Translations under genes and position numbers: made by a program
Shown here: positions 1 to 7,204 of the stretch, piece after piece
Layout: each line of letters starts with the position of its first letter
How positions within the stretch are numbered: position 1 is the stretch's first letter
The notes under the pieces: generated by a model
Told to the model about the DNA's origin: nothing
The model's input: the letters and a program-made list of their open reading frames with translations, nothing else
Databases searched by the model: none
Assembly (NCBI RefSeq): GCF_003666685.1
Contig: NZ_RCIZ01000012.1
Coordinates: forward strand, 1 to 64,000
Source of the DNA: Mesorhizobium sp. YM1C-6-2
Lineage (GTDB): Bacteria; Pseudomonadota; Alphaproteobacteria; Rhizobiales; Rhizobiaceae
Reading direction: 5' to 3'
DNA length: 64,000 bases

Positions 1-15
1 TAAGTTCCTGATCAG

Positions 16-40
16 AGGCCGGGCAATTGCTCGGCCTTTT
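16..40 (+). terminator. Rho-independent terminator of an upstream gene
   Basis: Six-base arms AGGCCG and CGGCCT enclose a short loop containing GCAATTGC and are followed by TTTT. The window opens with TAA, which may be the stop codon of the gene being terminated, but that gene lies outside the window. The stem-plus-T-run is visible directly; the assignment to an upstream plus-strand gene is inferred. Confidence 0.6.
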
Positions 41-153
41 CATTTTCGATGCTCGCGTGCGCGCCGTGCCTGGCCCATCTCAGTGTGACTCTCGAACCGC
101 CGCGTACCACGGTGACGCGACTCACAGGTCCAGCAAACGGAAAGGGAAGCGAA

Positions 154-552
154 GTGACTGATACCATCGACCAAACAGCGTCCGCCGTCCAAGTAGGGAA
201 GAGGCCACTGCGTCGCGCGTCAAAGCAGCGCGCTTCGGCCTTGGAGAAACTTACCTCCGATGAGTTGCAGACGCTTCGGCTTGATGAGGGCGCTCGCGCG
301 GAGTTCGATTCTTGCGTGCAGCGGTTCAATCGCAGCGCAGCAGAATTCAAGGCCTTCGAAGGCGATGATGTCGCGTCGATGGACGACGCTCGCTATGAAC
401 AGCGCTCGGCTGCTGAAGCTGACGTGCGTAGTAGCGGAATGGCCGTCGTTCACTTCATGGCGCCCCGCATCCTCAAAATGCGAGACGGTGCCGCCAAGCG
501 GAAGTGGCGCTCCTTCCTGACCAAGTTCAGGAAGGACGAGAATCTGGTCTGA
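154..552 (+). CDS. Hypothetical protein, 132 residues
   Basis: I do not recognise this protein. I place the start at the GTG at 154 because a purine-rich Shine-Dalgarno stretch (AAAGGGAAG) ends a few bases before it; an in-frame ATG at 49 would add 35 residues with no such site. The product has a basic, alanine-rich N terminus, an acidic central segment around residues 50-100 and a basic C-terminal tail (KRKWRSFLTKFRK). It has no signal peptide, membrane span or cysteine motif. It sits alone on the plus strand at the edge of phage-like genes, so it is probably accessory. It is called coding because of its length, codon use and ribosome site. Confidence 0.5.
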   Translation: MTDTIDQTASAVQVGKRPLRRASKQRASALEKLTSDELQTLRLDEGARAEFDSCVQRFNRSAAEFKAFEGDDVASMDDARYEQRSAAEADVRSSGMAVVHFMAPRILKMRDGAAKRKWRSFLTKFRKDENLV

Positions 553-680
553 CCTATCTCACGCTGCCCTGGCAACTGCAGCGTTCGGCTTGTCTGGCGC
601 GTCCCCCGTGACCGCGCGGCTGCATTCGCGGAAAGGCCGTCAACTGGCCTGCCCAGAGGATCGGCGATTAGGAGAAGTTC

Positions 681-911
681 ATGAACGAAGTTGAAGAGAG
701 CCTTGAAATGCAGGGCCAGATCGATGGCCTCAAGATCATCGTGAGCTCGCTCTTGCATGCGCTGCCCGATCAGAGGCCGTTTGCATTGCGGTTCATGGAG
801 CTGGAGGTCTTGGCACGAAAGCAGAATGCGCTACCCTCGACGCTCGAGACGCTGCGATGGTTCAGGGCGCAAATGGAAATCGCCGCAACTGCCGCTCCTA
901 CGTCTGCCTGA
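681..911 (+). CDS. Small hypothetical protein, 76 residues
   Basis: The ATG at 681 follows a good Shine-Dalgarno site (AGGAGAAG, 670-677). The 76-residue product is helical and leucine-rich, with no motif I recognise. Its 3' part (831-911) overlaps, on the opposite strand, the non-homologous tail of the truncated terminase reading frame. This suggests the truncation joined unrelated DNA just downstream of this gene. There is no signal peptide or membrane segment. It is about 130 bases downstream of the previous gene on the same strand and could share its transcript. Confidence 0.5.
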   Translation: MNEVEESLEMQGQIDGLKIIVSSLLHALPDQRPFALRFMELEVLARKQNALPSTLETLRWFRAQMEIAATAAPTSA

Positions 912-1193
912 CAAAGAAGCTGAGACAGGCACGATCGAAGTGGCGGTGTTGAGTCTGTCCTTGTAGGCCTGGCAATAGGCGGCGAGCGCCGCGCGATCGA
1001 GTTCACTGATAACGCCGAGGTCATGAAGGTAGCGGGCAACTCGCTTCCACTCCGCCTTGGCGGTCGGCATCAGGTGCGCGGGGCAGGTGGGGATTGAGGT
1101 GACCGGCTTCGGCTCACGAGCATTGATGGGCCGCTTGCCCGGATTGCCGGTGGCGAGCCTGATCGCGGAGGGCAGGGGCTTTCTGCCGCGCAT
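831..1193 (-). pseudogene. Truncated phage terminase small subunit, P27 family
   Basis: The first ~77 residues carry the P27-family small terminase start (MRGRKPLPSA, GNPGKRP, then EWKR...LD...AYCQAYKD). In that family the protein normally runs to about 150-160 residues and helps the large terminase recognise phage DNA for packaging. After about position 955 the frame continues into low-complexity sequence (SGRRRSG) with no family resemblance, so the C-terminal half is missing. No large terminase, portal or capsid gene follows, so the packaging module is a relic. It lies on the minus strand, downstream of the HTH-like pair at 1470-2242, matching the order of a prophage late operon. Confidence 0.65.
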
Positions 1194-1426
1194 CAGGAGC
1201 GTCCTGCATGTGGAAGATGGGAGACGTCAGCCGCCGAAGCCGATCCGACTCCGGACTTGGTCGACCGTTCTGGGGCGATCTGCAGATGCGAAGCGGGGCA
1301 GGAACCCCGCTGTTCAGCCATTTGTGCCATTCTCATATCCGCTGAGACCCCCCTGCCAATTTCGCGGTTGTGTAAAGAAACCGATGCCACCGGTCCGTGT
1401 CCGAAACGCTGCAGAGATGTGACCGT

Positions 1427-1440
1427 CCCCCCCCCCCCCC
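1427..1440. repeat. Run of 14 cytosines
   Basis: Fourteen consecutive C residues are followed by GGG. The tract lies between the truncated terminase and the small HTH-like gene at 1470, outside any coding region I can support. Such runs slip during replication and are error-prone to sequence, so its true length is uncertain. Confidence 0.9.
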
Positions 1441-1469
1441 GGGCCGTCGGCTAGGCAAGCTTCCTGTGC

Positions 1470-1805
1470 TCATAGGTGTGATGAAGGTACAAAGGGGTCG
1501 ACCTTTCCGTCCACCTCATGGATCGTGGTTTCCTTCCAGCGGGCGCGCGTTTTCAGCCAGAAGATCGCCGCCGTTACACCCTCGCGGCCATCGCCGAGCG
1601 CCTTGCGGTAGAGACTCTCCGCCACACGAGCGCTCGCCTTGATGCCGCCGCTGTCCAGTTCGTCGGCATAGACGGCAATGAGTTCATCCTCGCCGACCGC
1701 AAGCACGCAGGCGATGTCGGCGGCAGGCAGACCGTAGCCCGCAAGAGCCTCGACCCTGGAAGCCAGCGGCTTCTCATATCCGACGGCATCGGCGGTGTCG
1801 CTCAT
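1470..1805 (-). CDS. Phage-associated HTH-like protein, paralogue B
   Basis: This 111-residue protein starts at the ATG at 1805, whose first base overlaps the TGA of the previous gene (ATGA), so translation is probably coupled. A TTG 21 bases upstream is less likely. It shares a block pattern with its upstream neighbour: EALAGYG near the N terminus, a helix-turn-helix-like stretch, then KA.ARVAE.L.RKA.GDGREGVTAAIFWLK.RARWKE. It is therefore a diverged tandem duplicate. The family recurs near small terminase and methylase genes in alphaproteobacterial prophages, but I know no demonstrated function; DNA binding is inferred from the HTH-like segment. It is the last intact gene of the minus-strand operon that begins with the methylase. 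Confidence 0.7.
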   Translation of the reverse strand: MSDTADAVGYEKPLASRVEALAGYGLPAADIACVLAVGEDELIAVYADELDSGGIKASARVAESLYRKALGDGREGVTAAIFWLKTRARWKETTIHEVDGKVDPFVPSSHL

Positions 1806-2242
1806 CGGCTTGGGTTTGCCTCCCAAAGGGTGATCGGCGCCACGTCCGTGGTAACGTGGTCCGATGGCAACGTAGTGCTCGCCCGGTCAGCTGGGGCCAA
1901 GATGATCCGCTCGATCTTCGTCACCTGCTCGATCGGACCGCCGTCGAGACCGGAATGCTCGTTGACCGAAACCTCCTTCCACCGGGCTCTGGCCTTCAGC
2001 CAGAAGATGGCTGCGGTGACAGCCTCGCGGCCTTCGCCCGTCGCCTTGCGGAACAGGTTCTCGGCGACCTTGGCGTTGGCCTTGACGTGGCCAAAGTCGA
2101 GTTCGTGGCGATAGTGCTTCCTGAGCGTCTTCGGATCTATCCCGACCATGCCGGCGATCTCGGCTTCGGGAACGCCATAGCCGGCCAGTGCCTCGACCTG
2201 ACGGCGATGGAAGGCGTCGGGCTGGTGACGAGGCCGGGCCAT
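1802..2242 (-). CDS. Phage-associated HTH-like protein, paralogue A
   Basis: The 146-residue product starts MARPRHQPDAF at the ATG at 2242, which overlaps the TGA of the 29-residue gene before it (TGATG). A predicted helix-turn-helix spans roughly residues 20-45 (EIAGMVGIDPKTLRKHY). The conserved block with paralogue B follows at about residues 55-90 (KVAENLFRKATGEGRE, then FWLKARARWKE). The C-terminal ~55 residues are not shared with the paralogue. Its position between a DNA methylase and a terminase fragment supports a phage or phage-satellite origin. A regulatory or terminase-accessory role is only a guess. Confidence 0.75.
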   Translation of the reverse strand: MARPRHQPDAFHRRQVEALAGYGVPEAEIAGMVGIDPKTLRKHYRHELDFGHVKANAKVAENLFRKATGEGREAVTAAIFWLKARARWKEVSVNEHSGLDGGPIEQVTKIERIILAPADRASTTLPSDHVTTDVAPITLWEANPSR

Positions 2243-2331
2243 CAGACCGCTTCGCCAGAGGAGGCCGCAATGAGGACGTTGGCCGTGGCGCCATTTGGCA
2301 ACCACACCCCTGCTAGCTCGATGCGGTTCAT
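2242..2331 (-). CDS. 29-residue coupled small protein
   Basis: A short reading frame starts at the ATG at 2331 inside the stop of the methylase (ATGA overlap) and ends with a TGA that shares a base with the start of the next HTH-like gene (TGATG). The peptide begins MNRIELAGVWLPNG and ends SSGEAV. Perfect stop-start coupling on both sides in a four-gene chain is strong evidence that it is translated, although its length alone would be unconvincing. It has no membrane segment or recognisable domain. It may instead serve only to hand ribosomes from the methylase to the next gene. Confidence 0.6.
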   Translation of the reverse strand: MNRIELAGVWLPNGATANVLIAASSGEAV

Positions 2332-3662
2332 GGGGCCGCCCCGCCTCTTGCCACAGCTACATCCGCAAAGGTGCATCCGTCGCCCTCCAGCACTGCCGCC
2401 TGTCCGGTGAAGTCCTGCCAACGCTTCACGGCCACATCGACATAGGCCGGGTTGAGTTCCACGGCATGGCAGGAGCGGCCGGTCATCTCGGCGGCGATGA
2501 TGGTGGTGCCGGAGCCGCAGAACGGCTCGTAGACGGCCTGGCCGGGCGAGGAATTGTTCTCGATCGGCCGGCGCATGCATTCGACCGGCTTTTCGGTGCC
2601 GTGCCCGGTGGGCGACTTCCTGTGCGGGATGGCCCACACGGTGGTCTGCTTGCGATCTCCCGCCCAGTGGCCCTTCTTGCCTTTGCGGACACAATACCAG
2701 GCCGGCTCGTGCTGCCAGTGGTAGTCGCCGCGGCCGATCACCAGCCGCGTCTTGTCCCAGATAATCTGCGACCGTACGGCAAAGCCGCTGGCTTCGAGAC
2801 TGGCGGCAACTGTGGCGGCGTGAAGCGCGCCATGCCAGACATAGGCGACATCGCCGGGAAACAACGCCCATGCGTCCCGCCAGTCGGCACGGTCGTCATT
2901 CAGCACCTTACCTTTGGCGAGGCCATGACCATCGCCGAACCGCTCACGCCATGCCGGGTCATAGCTGACGCCATAGGGAGGATCCGACACAAGCAGGTGT
3001 GGCTTGACGCCGGCGAGCACCCGCTCGACATCACCGGCGTCGGTGCTGTCGCCGCAGATCAGCCGGTGCTTGCCCATGATCCAGAGGTCGCCGGGGAGGG
3101 TGATCGCCCGCGCCGGCGCTTCGGGAATGTCGTCGGGATCGGTCAGGCCGGGATTGCCGGCCCCGGTCAGGGCCGCGATCTCCAGATCATCGAAGCCGGT
3201 GAGCGACAGGTCGAAGCCGAGCTTGCCCAGATCGGCCAGTTCGAGCCCGAGCAGTTCGTTGTCCCAGCCGGCGTTGAGCGCCAACCTGTTGTCCGCGATG
3301 ATGTAGGCCCGCTTCTGTGCCTCGCTCAAACCCGCCAGCTCAATCACCGGCACTTCGCTCATTCCGAGCTTTCTTGCCGCCTGCAGCCGCCCGTGACCGG
3401 CAATGACGCCATTGTCGCCGTCGACCAGGACCGGGTTCGTCCAGCCGAATTCGCGGATCGAGGCAGCGATCTGCGCCACCTGCGCTTCGCTGTGTGTCCT
3501 GGCGTTCTTGGCGAAGGGGATCAGAGCCGCGGCAGGACGATACTCCACTGCGAGGCGGCGGCTGCCCAAGCTGTCAGCCACGTTACTAGCCGACCGGCGC
3601 GTTCGCAGTTGACCCGCTGTGGGAATAGAGATGATCTCATCGGAAGCAGCCTCGGTGTCCAT
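2328..3662 (-). CDS. ParB-domain site-specific DNA methyltransferase
   Basis: The 444-residue protein has an N-terminal ParB/sulfiredoxin-like domain (about residues 38-125, with GHGRLQAARKLG at 89-100). A DNA N4/N6-methyltransferase domain follows. The catalytic DPPY lies at 227-230 and the SAM-binding FCGSGTT at 381-387, so the catalytic motif precedes the SAM motif, the beta-class order. Length and architecture match the ParB-methylase fusions common in alphaproteobacterial prophages and integrative elements. There they methylate element or host DNA to evade restriction or tune gene expression. No partner restriction enzyme is nearby, so this is an orphan methylase. The ATG at 3662 has AGGGACC upstream. 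It heads a coupled series with the next three genes. Confidence 0.93.
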   Translation of the reverse strand: MDTEAASDEIISIPTAGQLRTRRSASNVADSLGSRRLAVEYRPAAALIPFAKNARTHSEAQVAQIAASIREFGWTNPVLVDGDNGVIAGHGRLQAARKLGMSEVPVIELAGLSEAQKRAYIIADNRLALNAGWDNELLGLELADLGKLGFDLSLTGFDDLEIAALTGAGNPGLTDPDDIPEAPARAITLPGDLWIMGKHRLICGDSTDAGDVERVLAGVKPHLLVSDPPYGVSYDPAWRERFGDGHGLAKGKVLNDDRADWRDAWALFPGDVAYVWHGALHAATVAASLEASGFAVRSQIIWDKTRLVIGRGDYHWQHEPAWYCVRKGKKGHWAGDRKQTTVWAIPHRKSPTGHGTEKPVECMRRPIENNSSPGQAVYEPFCGSGTTIIAAEMTGRSCHAVELNPAYVDVAVKRWQDFTGQAAVLEGDGCTFADVAVARGGAAP

Positions 3663-3799
3663 GCAATCACGGTCCCTGGAATGTCATGAACGATGAGAAC
3701 GATGATCGGCAGGAAACGCAAACAGGCTGCGTGCGGTAGCGCAGGCCTTCGTAGAGTAGCGGAGGGAAAGCAGTTCCTTCAGCTCACCAGGCTGCTGCG

Positions 3800-4516
3800 T
3801 CAGCAGGAAACGGCTGGCACGCTCTCTTGTCCCTGTGCCTGCACATCAAGGCGCGCCAGCATGTTGCGGACGTTCGAGACCTGCCATGTGCCGCCGCGCG
3901 CCGTACGCACGCCGCGGGCATTCAGCTCCGCCGCAAGCCCGCGCAGGCTTGTGATCCCCGCCTGCTGCAGGGCACGAACGAACGGAAGGGTCGACCGGGC
4001 GAACTCCTCGGCCGCCTGTATGGCTGCGCCTCGACCCCGGGCTGCAGCCTGCGCCGCGTTCGTCCTGTTGCCGAGCGTGGCGCCCAAGGCCTTGCGGGCC
4101 GCCAAGGCTGCCCGGGTTCGCTCCGATATCAGCCGGCGTTCCTTCTCTGCCAGCGCCGCATAGAGGTGCAGCATGAACGGGTCGGCATCCGCGCCAAGCT
4201 CGGTGACGATGAACGGCACGCGCCGCGTCATCAGCCCGGCAATGAAGGCCACGTCTCGCGAGAGCCGGTCTAGCTTTGCGACGATCACCGGACAGTGGGC
4301 TCGATGAGCGGTGGCGAGTGCCGCAGCCAATACGGGTCGCCGATCCAGAGCGTCGGAGCCCTTGCCGGTTTCCACCTCGGTGAACGCCTCCAGGATGTCG
4401 TACCCTTGCGCTCTGGCAAAGTCCTCGACAGCGGCACGCTGGGCGTCGAGGCCGAGGCGGGACCGGCCCTGCCGCTGGGTCGACACACGGTAGTAGGCGA
4501 TTGCGCGCTGCAACAT
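3800..4516 (-). CDS. Serine recombinase (resolvase/invertase type)
   Basis: This 238-residue site-specific recombinase has an N-terminal resolvase domain starting AIAYYRVST, with the nucleophilic serine at about residue 12. Further motifs are LDRLSRD and [12 protein letters not shown]. The C-terminal ~60 residues ([15 protein letters not shown], then [11 protein letters not shown]) form a DNA-binding helix-turn-helix. I chose the ATG at 4516 because it directly precedes the conserved beta-strand and has GAGG upstream; an extra N-terminal extension to 4639 lacks homology. It lies 137 bases upstream of the methylase. A perfect palindrome 20 bases before the start may be its binding or recombination site. 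It probably resolves or moves the element. Confidence 0.92.
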   Translation of the reverse strand: MLQRAIAYYRVSTQRQGRSRLGLDAQRAAVEDFARAQGYDILEAFTEVETGKGSDALDRRPVLAAALATAHRAHCPVIVAKLDRLSRDVAFIAGLMTRRVPFIVTELGADADPFMLHLYAALAEKERRLISERTRAALAARKALGATLGNRTNAAQAAARGRGAAIQAAEEFARSTLPFVRALQQAGITSLRGLAAELNARGVRTARGGTWQVSNVRNMLARLDVQAQGQESVPAVSC

Positions 4517-4535
4517 GAATGAGCCTCGGGTGTTC

Positions 4536-4561
4536 AGACTGCAAACCAGCGTTTGCAGTCT
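4536..4561. promoter_or_regulatory. Perfect palindrome before the recombinase gene
   Basis: Eleven-base arms (AGACTGCAAAC and GTTTGCAGTCT) are separated by CAGC. The repeat lies in the leader of the minus-strand recombinase, 20 bases before its start codon. Resolvases commonly bind palindromic sites overlapping their own promoters, so this could be an autoregulatory operator or part of a res site. The sequence symmetry is directly visible; the function is inferred. Confidence 0.6.
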
Positions 4562-4938
4562 GCTCACAAGGCGCTGAAACGCAAGTAAGCTATTGATTTC
4601 GATTGCTATCGGCCCACGAGGACTTCGTGCACTGCGCATCGCCTTCCCCGTGGCGCCGCGATCGGTGGCGAAGGCAGCCTGGCCGGCAGTTCGGAATTGC
4701 GTGCACCGTGTAGCGATAGCCGCCCTTTTTTAGACGGGACATTCCCCCGTGGGCACTCTGACGTGCTGTGCGGCCCACAAGAGCTCGGCACCTGCTGTTA
4801 GGCTGCCAGCAGCGCGATCATCGCAGCAGCGCCCAACAGTGACACCCCGTTTCGGCTTGTCCTCAAGTCTGGGTGAGCACAGGAACGTTTGATCGGCCGG
4901 ACAGTTGTTCAGGCACGTCATCGGCAGAGGAGAACGAG
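4562..4938. other. Gene-free interval between recombinase and EF-hand gene
   Basis: About 380 bases hold no reading frame with a credible ribosome site or recognisable product. It must contain divergent promoters for the recombinase (minus) and the EF-hand gene (plus), but I see no strong sigma-70 pair. Confidence 0.5.
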
Positions 4939-5451
4939 ATGACCATGTTCAAGACCGCTTCAATCACCACGATGGCATTGATGCTGGCGGCCGCACCAGC
5001 TTTGGCCCAGACAGAAACCACCTCGCCCGCGCCAGCTTCGCCCACGGAAAGCACCACGACACGCTCGCAGCCGGGCGGAATGGAATCGGACGCCATGCGG
5101 CAGACCGTCCGCGACATGATGCTCGAGATGATGAGCGACGGATCCATGCGCGAGGCGCGCCGTGATGGCAGCCGGAACTGGAAGAAGGAATGGCACCACC
5201 ATCATGCCAGCAGCGATAGAGACGGCGACGGAATGCGCTCGGCGATGATGCATGGCGCGGGCATGCGCTTGATGTTCGCGATCGTCGATGCTGACGGCGA
5301 CGGTGCCTTGTCGCTAGCAGAGATCCAGGACTTCCATGGCCGCATCTTCAAGGCTGTGGACGAGAATGGCGACGGCAAGGTGGAAATGACCGAAATCGAG
5401 ACGTTTTTCCATGGCGTTCCGGTGCAACCGGATGACGACGACGCCAACTAA
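4939..5451 (+). CDS. Exported EF-hand calcium-binding protein
   Basis: The 170-residue protein begins at the ATG at 4939 after a good AGGAG site. Residues 1-24 form a cleavable signal peptide (MTMFK...ALAQ), so it should be periplasmic. After a Ser/Thr/Pro-rich linker and a methionine-rich segment, a HHHH run occurs at 86-89. Two canonical 12-residue EF-hand loops follow: D117-A-D-G-D-G to E128, and D141-E-N-G-D-G to E152. A third, incomplete DRDGDG lies at 93-98. The acidic tail DDDDAN ends the protein. Small periplasmic EF-hand proteins of this type are common in rhizobia but have no assigned role; calcium sensing or buffering is inferred from the loops. It stands alone in the island. Confidence 0.9.
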   Translation: MTMFKTASITTMALMLAAAPALAQTETTSPAPASPTESTTTRSQPGGMESDAMRQTVRDMMLEMMSDGSMREARRDGSRNWKKEWHHHHASSDRDGDGMRSAMMHGAGMRLMFAIVDADGDGALSLAEIQDFHGRIFKAVDENGDGKVEMTEIETFFHGVPVQPDDDDAN

Positions 5452-5462
5452 GTCGACCGCTA

Positions 5463-5494
5463 TCCCACTTCCCACTTAGATGTGGGAAGTGGGA
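5463..5494 (+). terminator. 13-bp perfect hairpin after the EF-hand gene
   Basis: The arms TCCCACTTCCCAC and GTGGGAAGTGGGA are exact reverse complements separated by TTAGAT. The hairpin starts 12 bases after the EF-hand stop codon. There is no T run, so it may be a bidirectional or Rho-assisted terminator, an mRNA-stabilising stem, or a palindromic repeat unit. Confidence 0.55.
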
Positions 5495-5519
5495 CAGCAT
5501 CCCCGCGGACAATAGCGAC

Positions 5520-5825
5520 ATGTATCTGGTCGAAGTATTTGTCCCGCTGGATCGGGGAGATGGAAGCCCCGTACACCACCACGAAATACGAGCGCTGGTG
5601 CGGCGACTTGCGGATCGTTTCGGCGGTGCCACCGCGTTCTCGCGCGCGCCTGCGCAGGGCCTTTGGAAAGAGAGCGACGGCATTTCGCAGGACCGAATAG
5701 TCATCGCCGAAGTGATGGTGGATACACTCGATCGAAGCTGGTGGACGGCGTTCAAGGAAGAGCTTGAGCGAGATTTGCAGCAGGAACAGATTGTCGTTCG
5801 TTGTGCCACTTGTGAGGTGTTGTAG
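5520..5825 (+). CDS. Conserved small protein of unknown function, 101 residues
   Basis: The product reads MYLVEVFVPLDRGDG at the start, followed by RFGGATAFSRAPAQGLWKE, then a beta-strand/helix segment with SWWTAFKEELERDLQQEQIVVR. I recognise the general pattern from roughly 100-residue conserved hypothetical proteins of rhizobia, often near stress genes, which look like compact alpha/beta (ferredoxin-like) folds. No catalytic motif or export signal is visible. The ATG at 5520 lacks a strong ribosome site. No function can be assigned. Confidence 0.75.
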   Translation: MYLVEVFVPLDRGDGSPVHHHEIRALVRRLADRFGGATAFSRAPAQGLWKESDGISQDRIVIAEVMVDTLDRSWWTAFKEELERDLQQEQIVVRCATCEVL

Positions 5826-6021
5826 ACTACACGCAAGGGAGTGCAGGCTTCTGGGATCAGAATGGCCGCGGATCGTACCAGCTGCAGTTTTTGCCATTGC
5901 GGCTATTGCGAATGCATCCGAGAGGCTGGTCTTTCAAACTTTCAGGGATAACCTGGAACCATGTTGATCGCGGCTCATTCCCGGTGATAATGGCGTCTCT
6001 CCCTCTACGGACAACTTTGGA

Positions 6022-6639
6022 ATGGGCAGGTATCGAGATCACCGTCAGCCGAGGAGCCAAGGCTTCGAGAGCGACAACCACATTGAGACCTCGGAACCAA
6101 GCTACTTTGACCGCAGGCCAGCACGCCAGGCGGCTTCGTCAGCCAGCAAGTCTCCCGCATGTGATGCAGAGGTACTCTGGTTCAACGCGGAGAAGGGTTT
6201 CGGCTTCTTGAAGCTGAGCGATGGCTCTGATGCCTTCATTCACCTGTCGAAGTTGCAAGCTGCGGGACATGACAGCCTTCCCGAGGGTGCACGCCTCCAG
6301 GTACTAACTGAACCGGGCCAGAAAGGGCCTCAGGTTGTCGAGGTTGTCTCTGTACTCGGAGACGGTGCGTTCTCCCCGTCGGTTGCCAAGCAATCCGCCG
6401 AAGCACCAGACCCTGCGCCCGATCTTGATGAGCAGGAAACCACCGGCGTCGTAAAGCGATACGACCTTACCAAGGGGTTCGGCTTTATAGCGTTGGATGG
6501 CGGCGGGAAGGACGTGTTTGTTCATGCGACCACTCTGGCCCGCAGCGGCGTTTCCAACCTCGAAGTCGGACAGAACGTGATCATCACGTACAGCAGGAGC
6601 CACAAAGGGCTCGAGGCGCGAACAATACGACTTCGCTAA
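6022..6639 (+). CDS. Double cold-shock-domain protein
   Basis: The 205-residue protein has a basic, disordered N terminus (MGRYRDHRQPRSQG) typical of rhizobial two-domain cold-shock proteins. Cold-shock domain 1 covers about residues 48-110 with WFNAEKGFGFL. An acidic linker (about 115-138) leads to domain 2 at 140-203 with KGFGFIALDGGGKDVFVH. Such proteins bind single-stranded RNA or DNA and act as RNA chaperones or transcription antiterminators. The ~200-base upstream region without genes could hold a structured cold-shock leader, but I cannot show one. It is not obviously linked to its neighbours and may be original chromosome rather than element cargo. Confidence 0.92.
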   Translation: MGRYRDHRQPRSQGFESDNHIETSEPSYFDRRPARQAASSASKSPACDAEVLWFNAEKGFGFLKLSDGSDAFIHLSKLQAAGHDSLPEGARLQVLTEPGQKGPQVVEVVSVLGDGAFSPSVAKQSAEAPDPAPDLDEQETTGVVKRYDLTKGFGFIALDGGGKDVFVHATTLARSGVSNLEVGQNVIITYSRSHKGLEARTIRLR

Positions 6640-6767
6640 CTGCGCGAACACTGGAATTCCGGATGCTGCGTTTTCCCGCCAGACGACTTCGACGGCGTAA
6701 ATCCTGTAGGATGGTAACGTGGTTGAGACCGAACAGATTCGGTTGATCGCTGATCGGGGGGTGGCCG

Positions 6768-7013
6768 ATGACCAACGTGGTAACACTGCACGGCGACAAG
6801 CGGTGGAAAGCTGTGCTTGAATATCAGCACGAGAATGGCCCGATCAGCATCGAATACTTCTTGGAAGAGATTTCCGAGTTGCACCTGATCATCGAGCATG
6901 GACCCGACTGGAACACGCTAATCCGTTGCACGGTCACGCTAAGCCGGCCCGACGGTGGTGAAGAACAGAACAGTGTCGAAAAAGCCAGGCGGAACGAACA
7001 CGGTTCAGGGTGA
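6768..7013 (+). CDS. Small conserved hypothetical protein, 81 residues
   Basis: A short acidic protein (MTNVVTLHGDKRWKAVLEYQ) contains a mixed alpha/beta core up to about residue 63 (GPDWNTLIRCTVTLSR), then a hydrophilic tail. I recall similar small proteins in rhizobial genomes but no function. The start is supported by a GGGGGG-rich site 5-10 bases upstream. It may be cotranscribed with the cold-shock gene 128 bases upstream. The last ~18 residues look random and may reflect a junction: the next ~190 bases, up to the minus-strand ATPase gene, are gene-free. Confidence 0.6.
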   Translation: MTNVVTLHGDKRWKAVLEYQHENGPISIEYFLEEISELHLIIEHGPDWNTLIRCTVTLSRPDGGEEQNSVEKARRNEHGSG

Positions 7014-7204
7014 GACCCATCTTAAGATCGCAGGGGGATGGGACGGTTCTCCTGTACTTCAAGTCGCCTGTACTTCAAGGTCTACGGCATCGAACCGCAC
7101 TTTGCCTATGTCGTTTTCAGCAGGGCCTTTCAGTTGGGCGTGATGGCGGGGCAGGAAGCCTTGGGCAGTCCATGATAAGAACGATAAGAAAGTAAGAAAG
7201 CGCC

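Noticed and set aside
1193-1390. Possible HNH endonuclease upstream of the small terminase
   Set aside because: The position would fit, but the 65-codon frame lacks any H-N-H or zinc-finger pattern.
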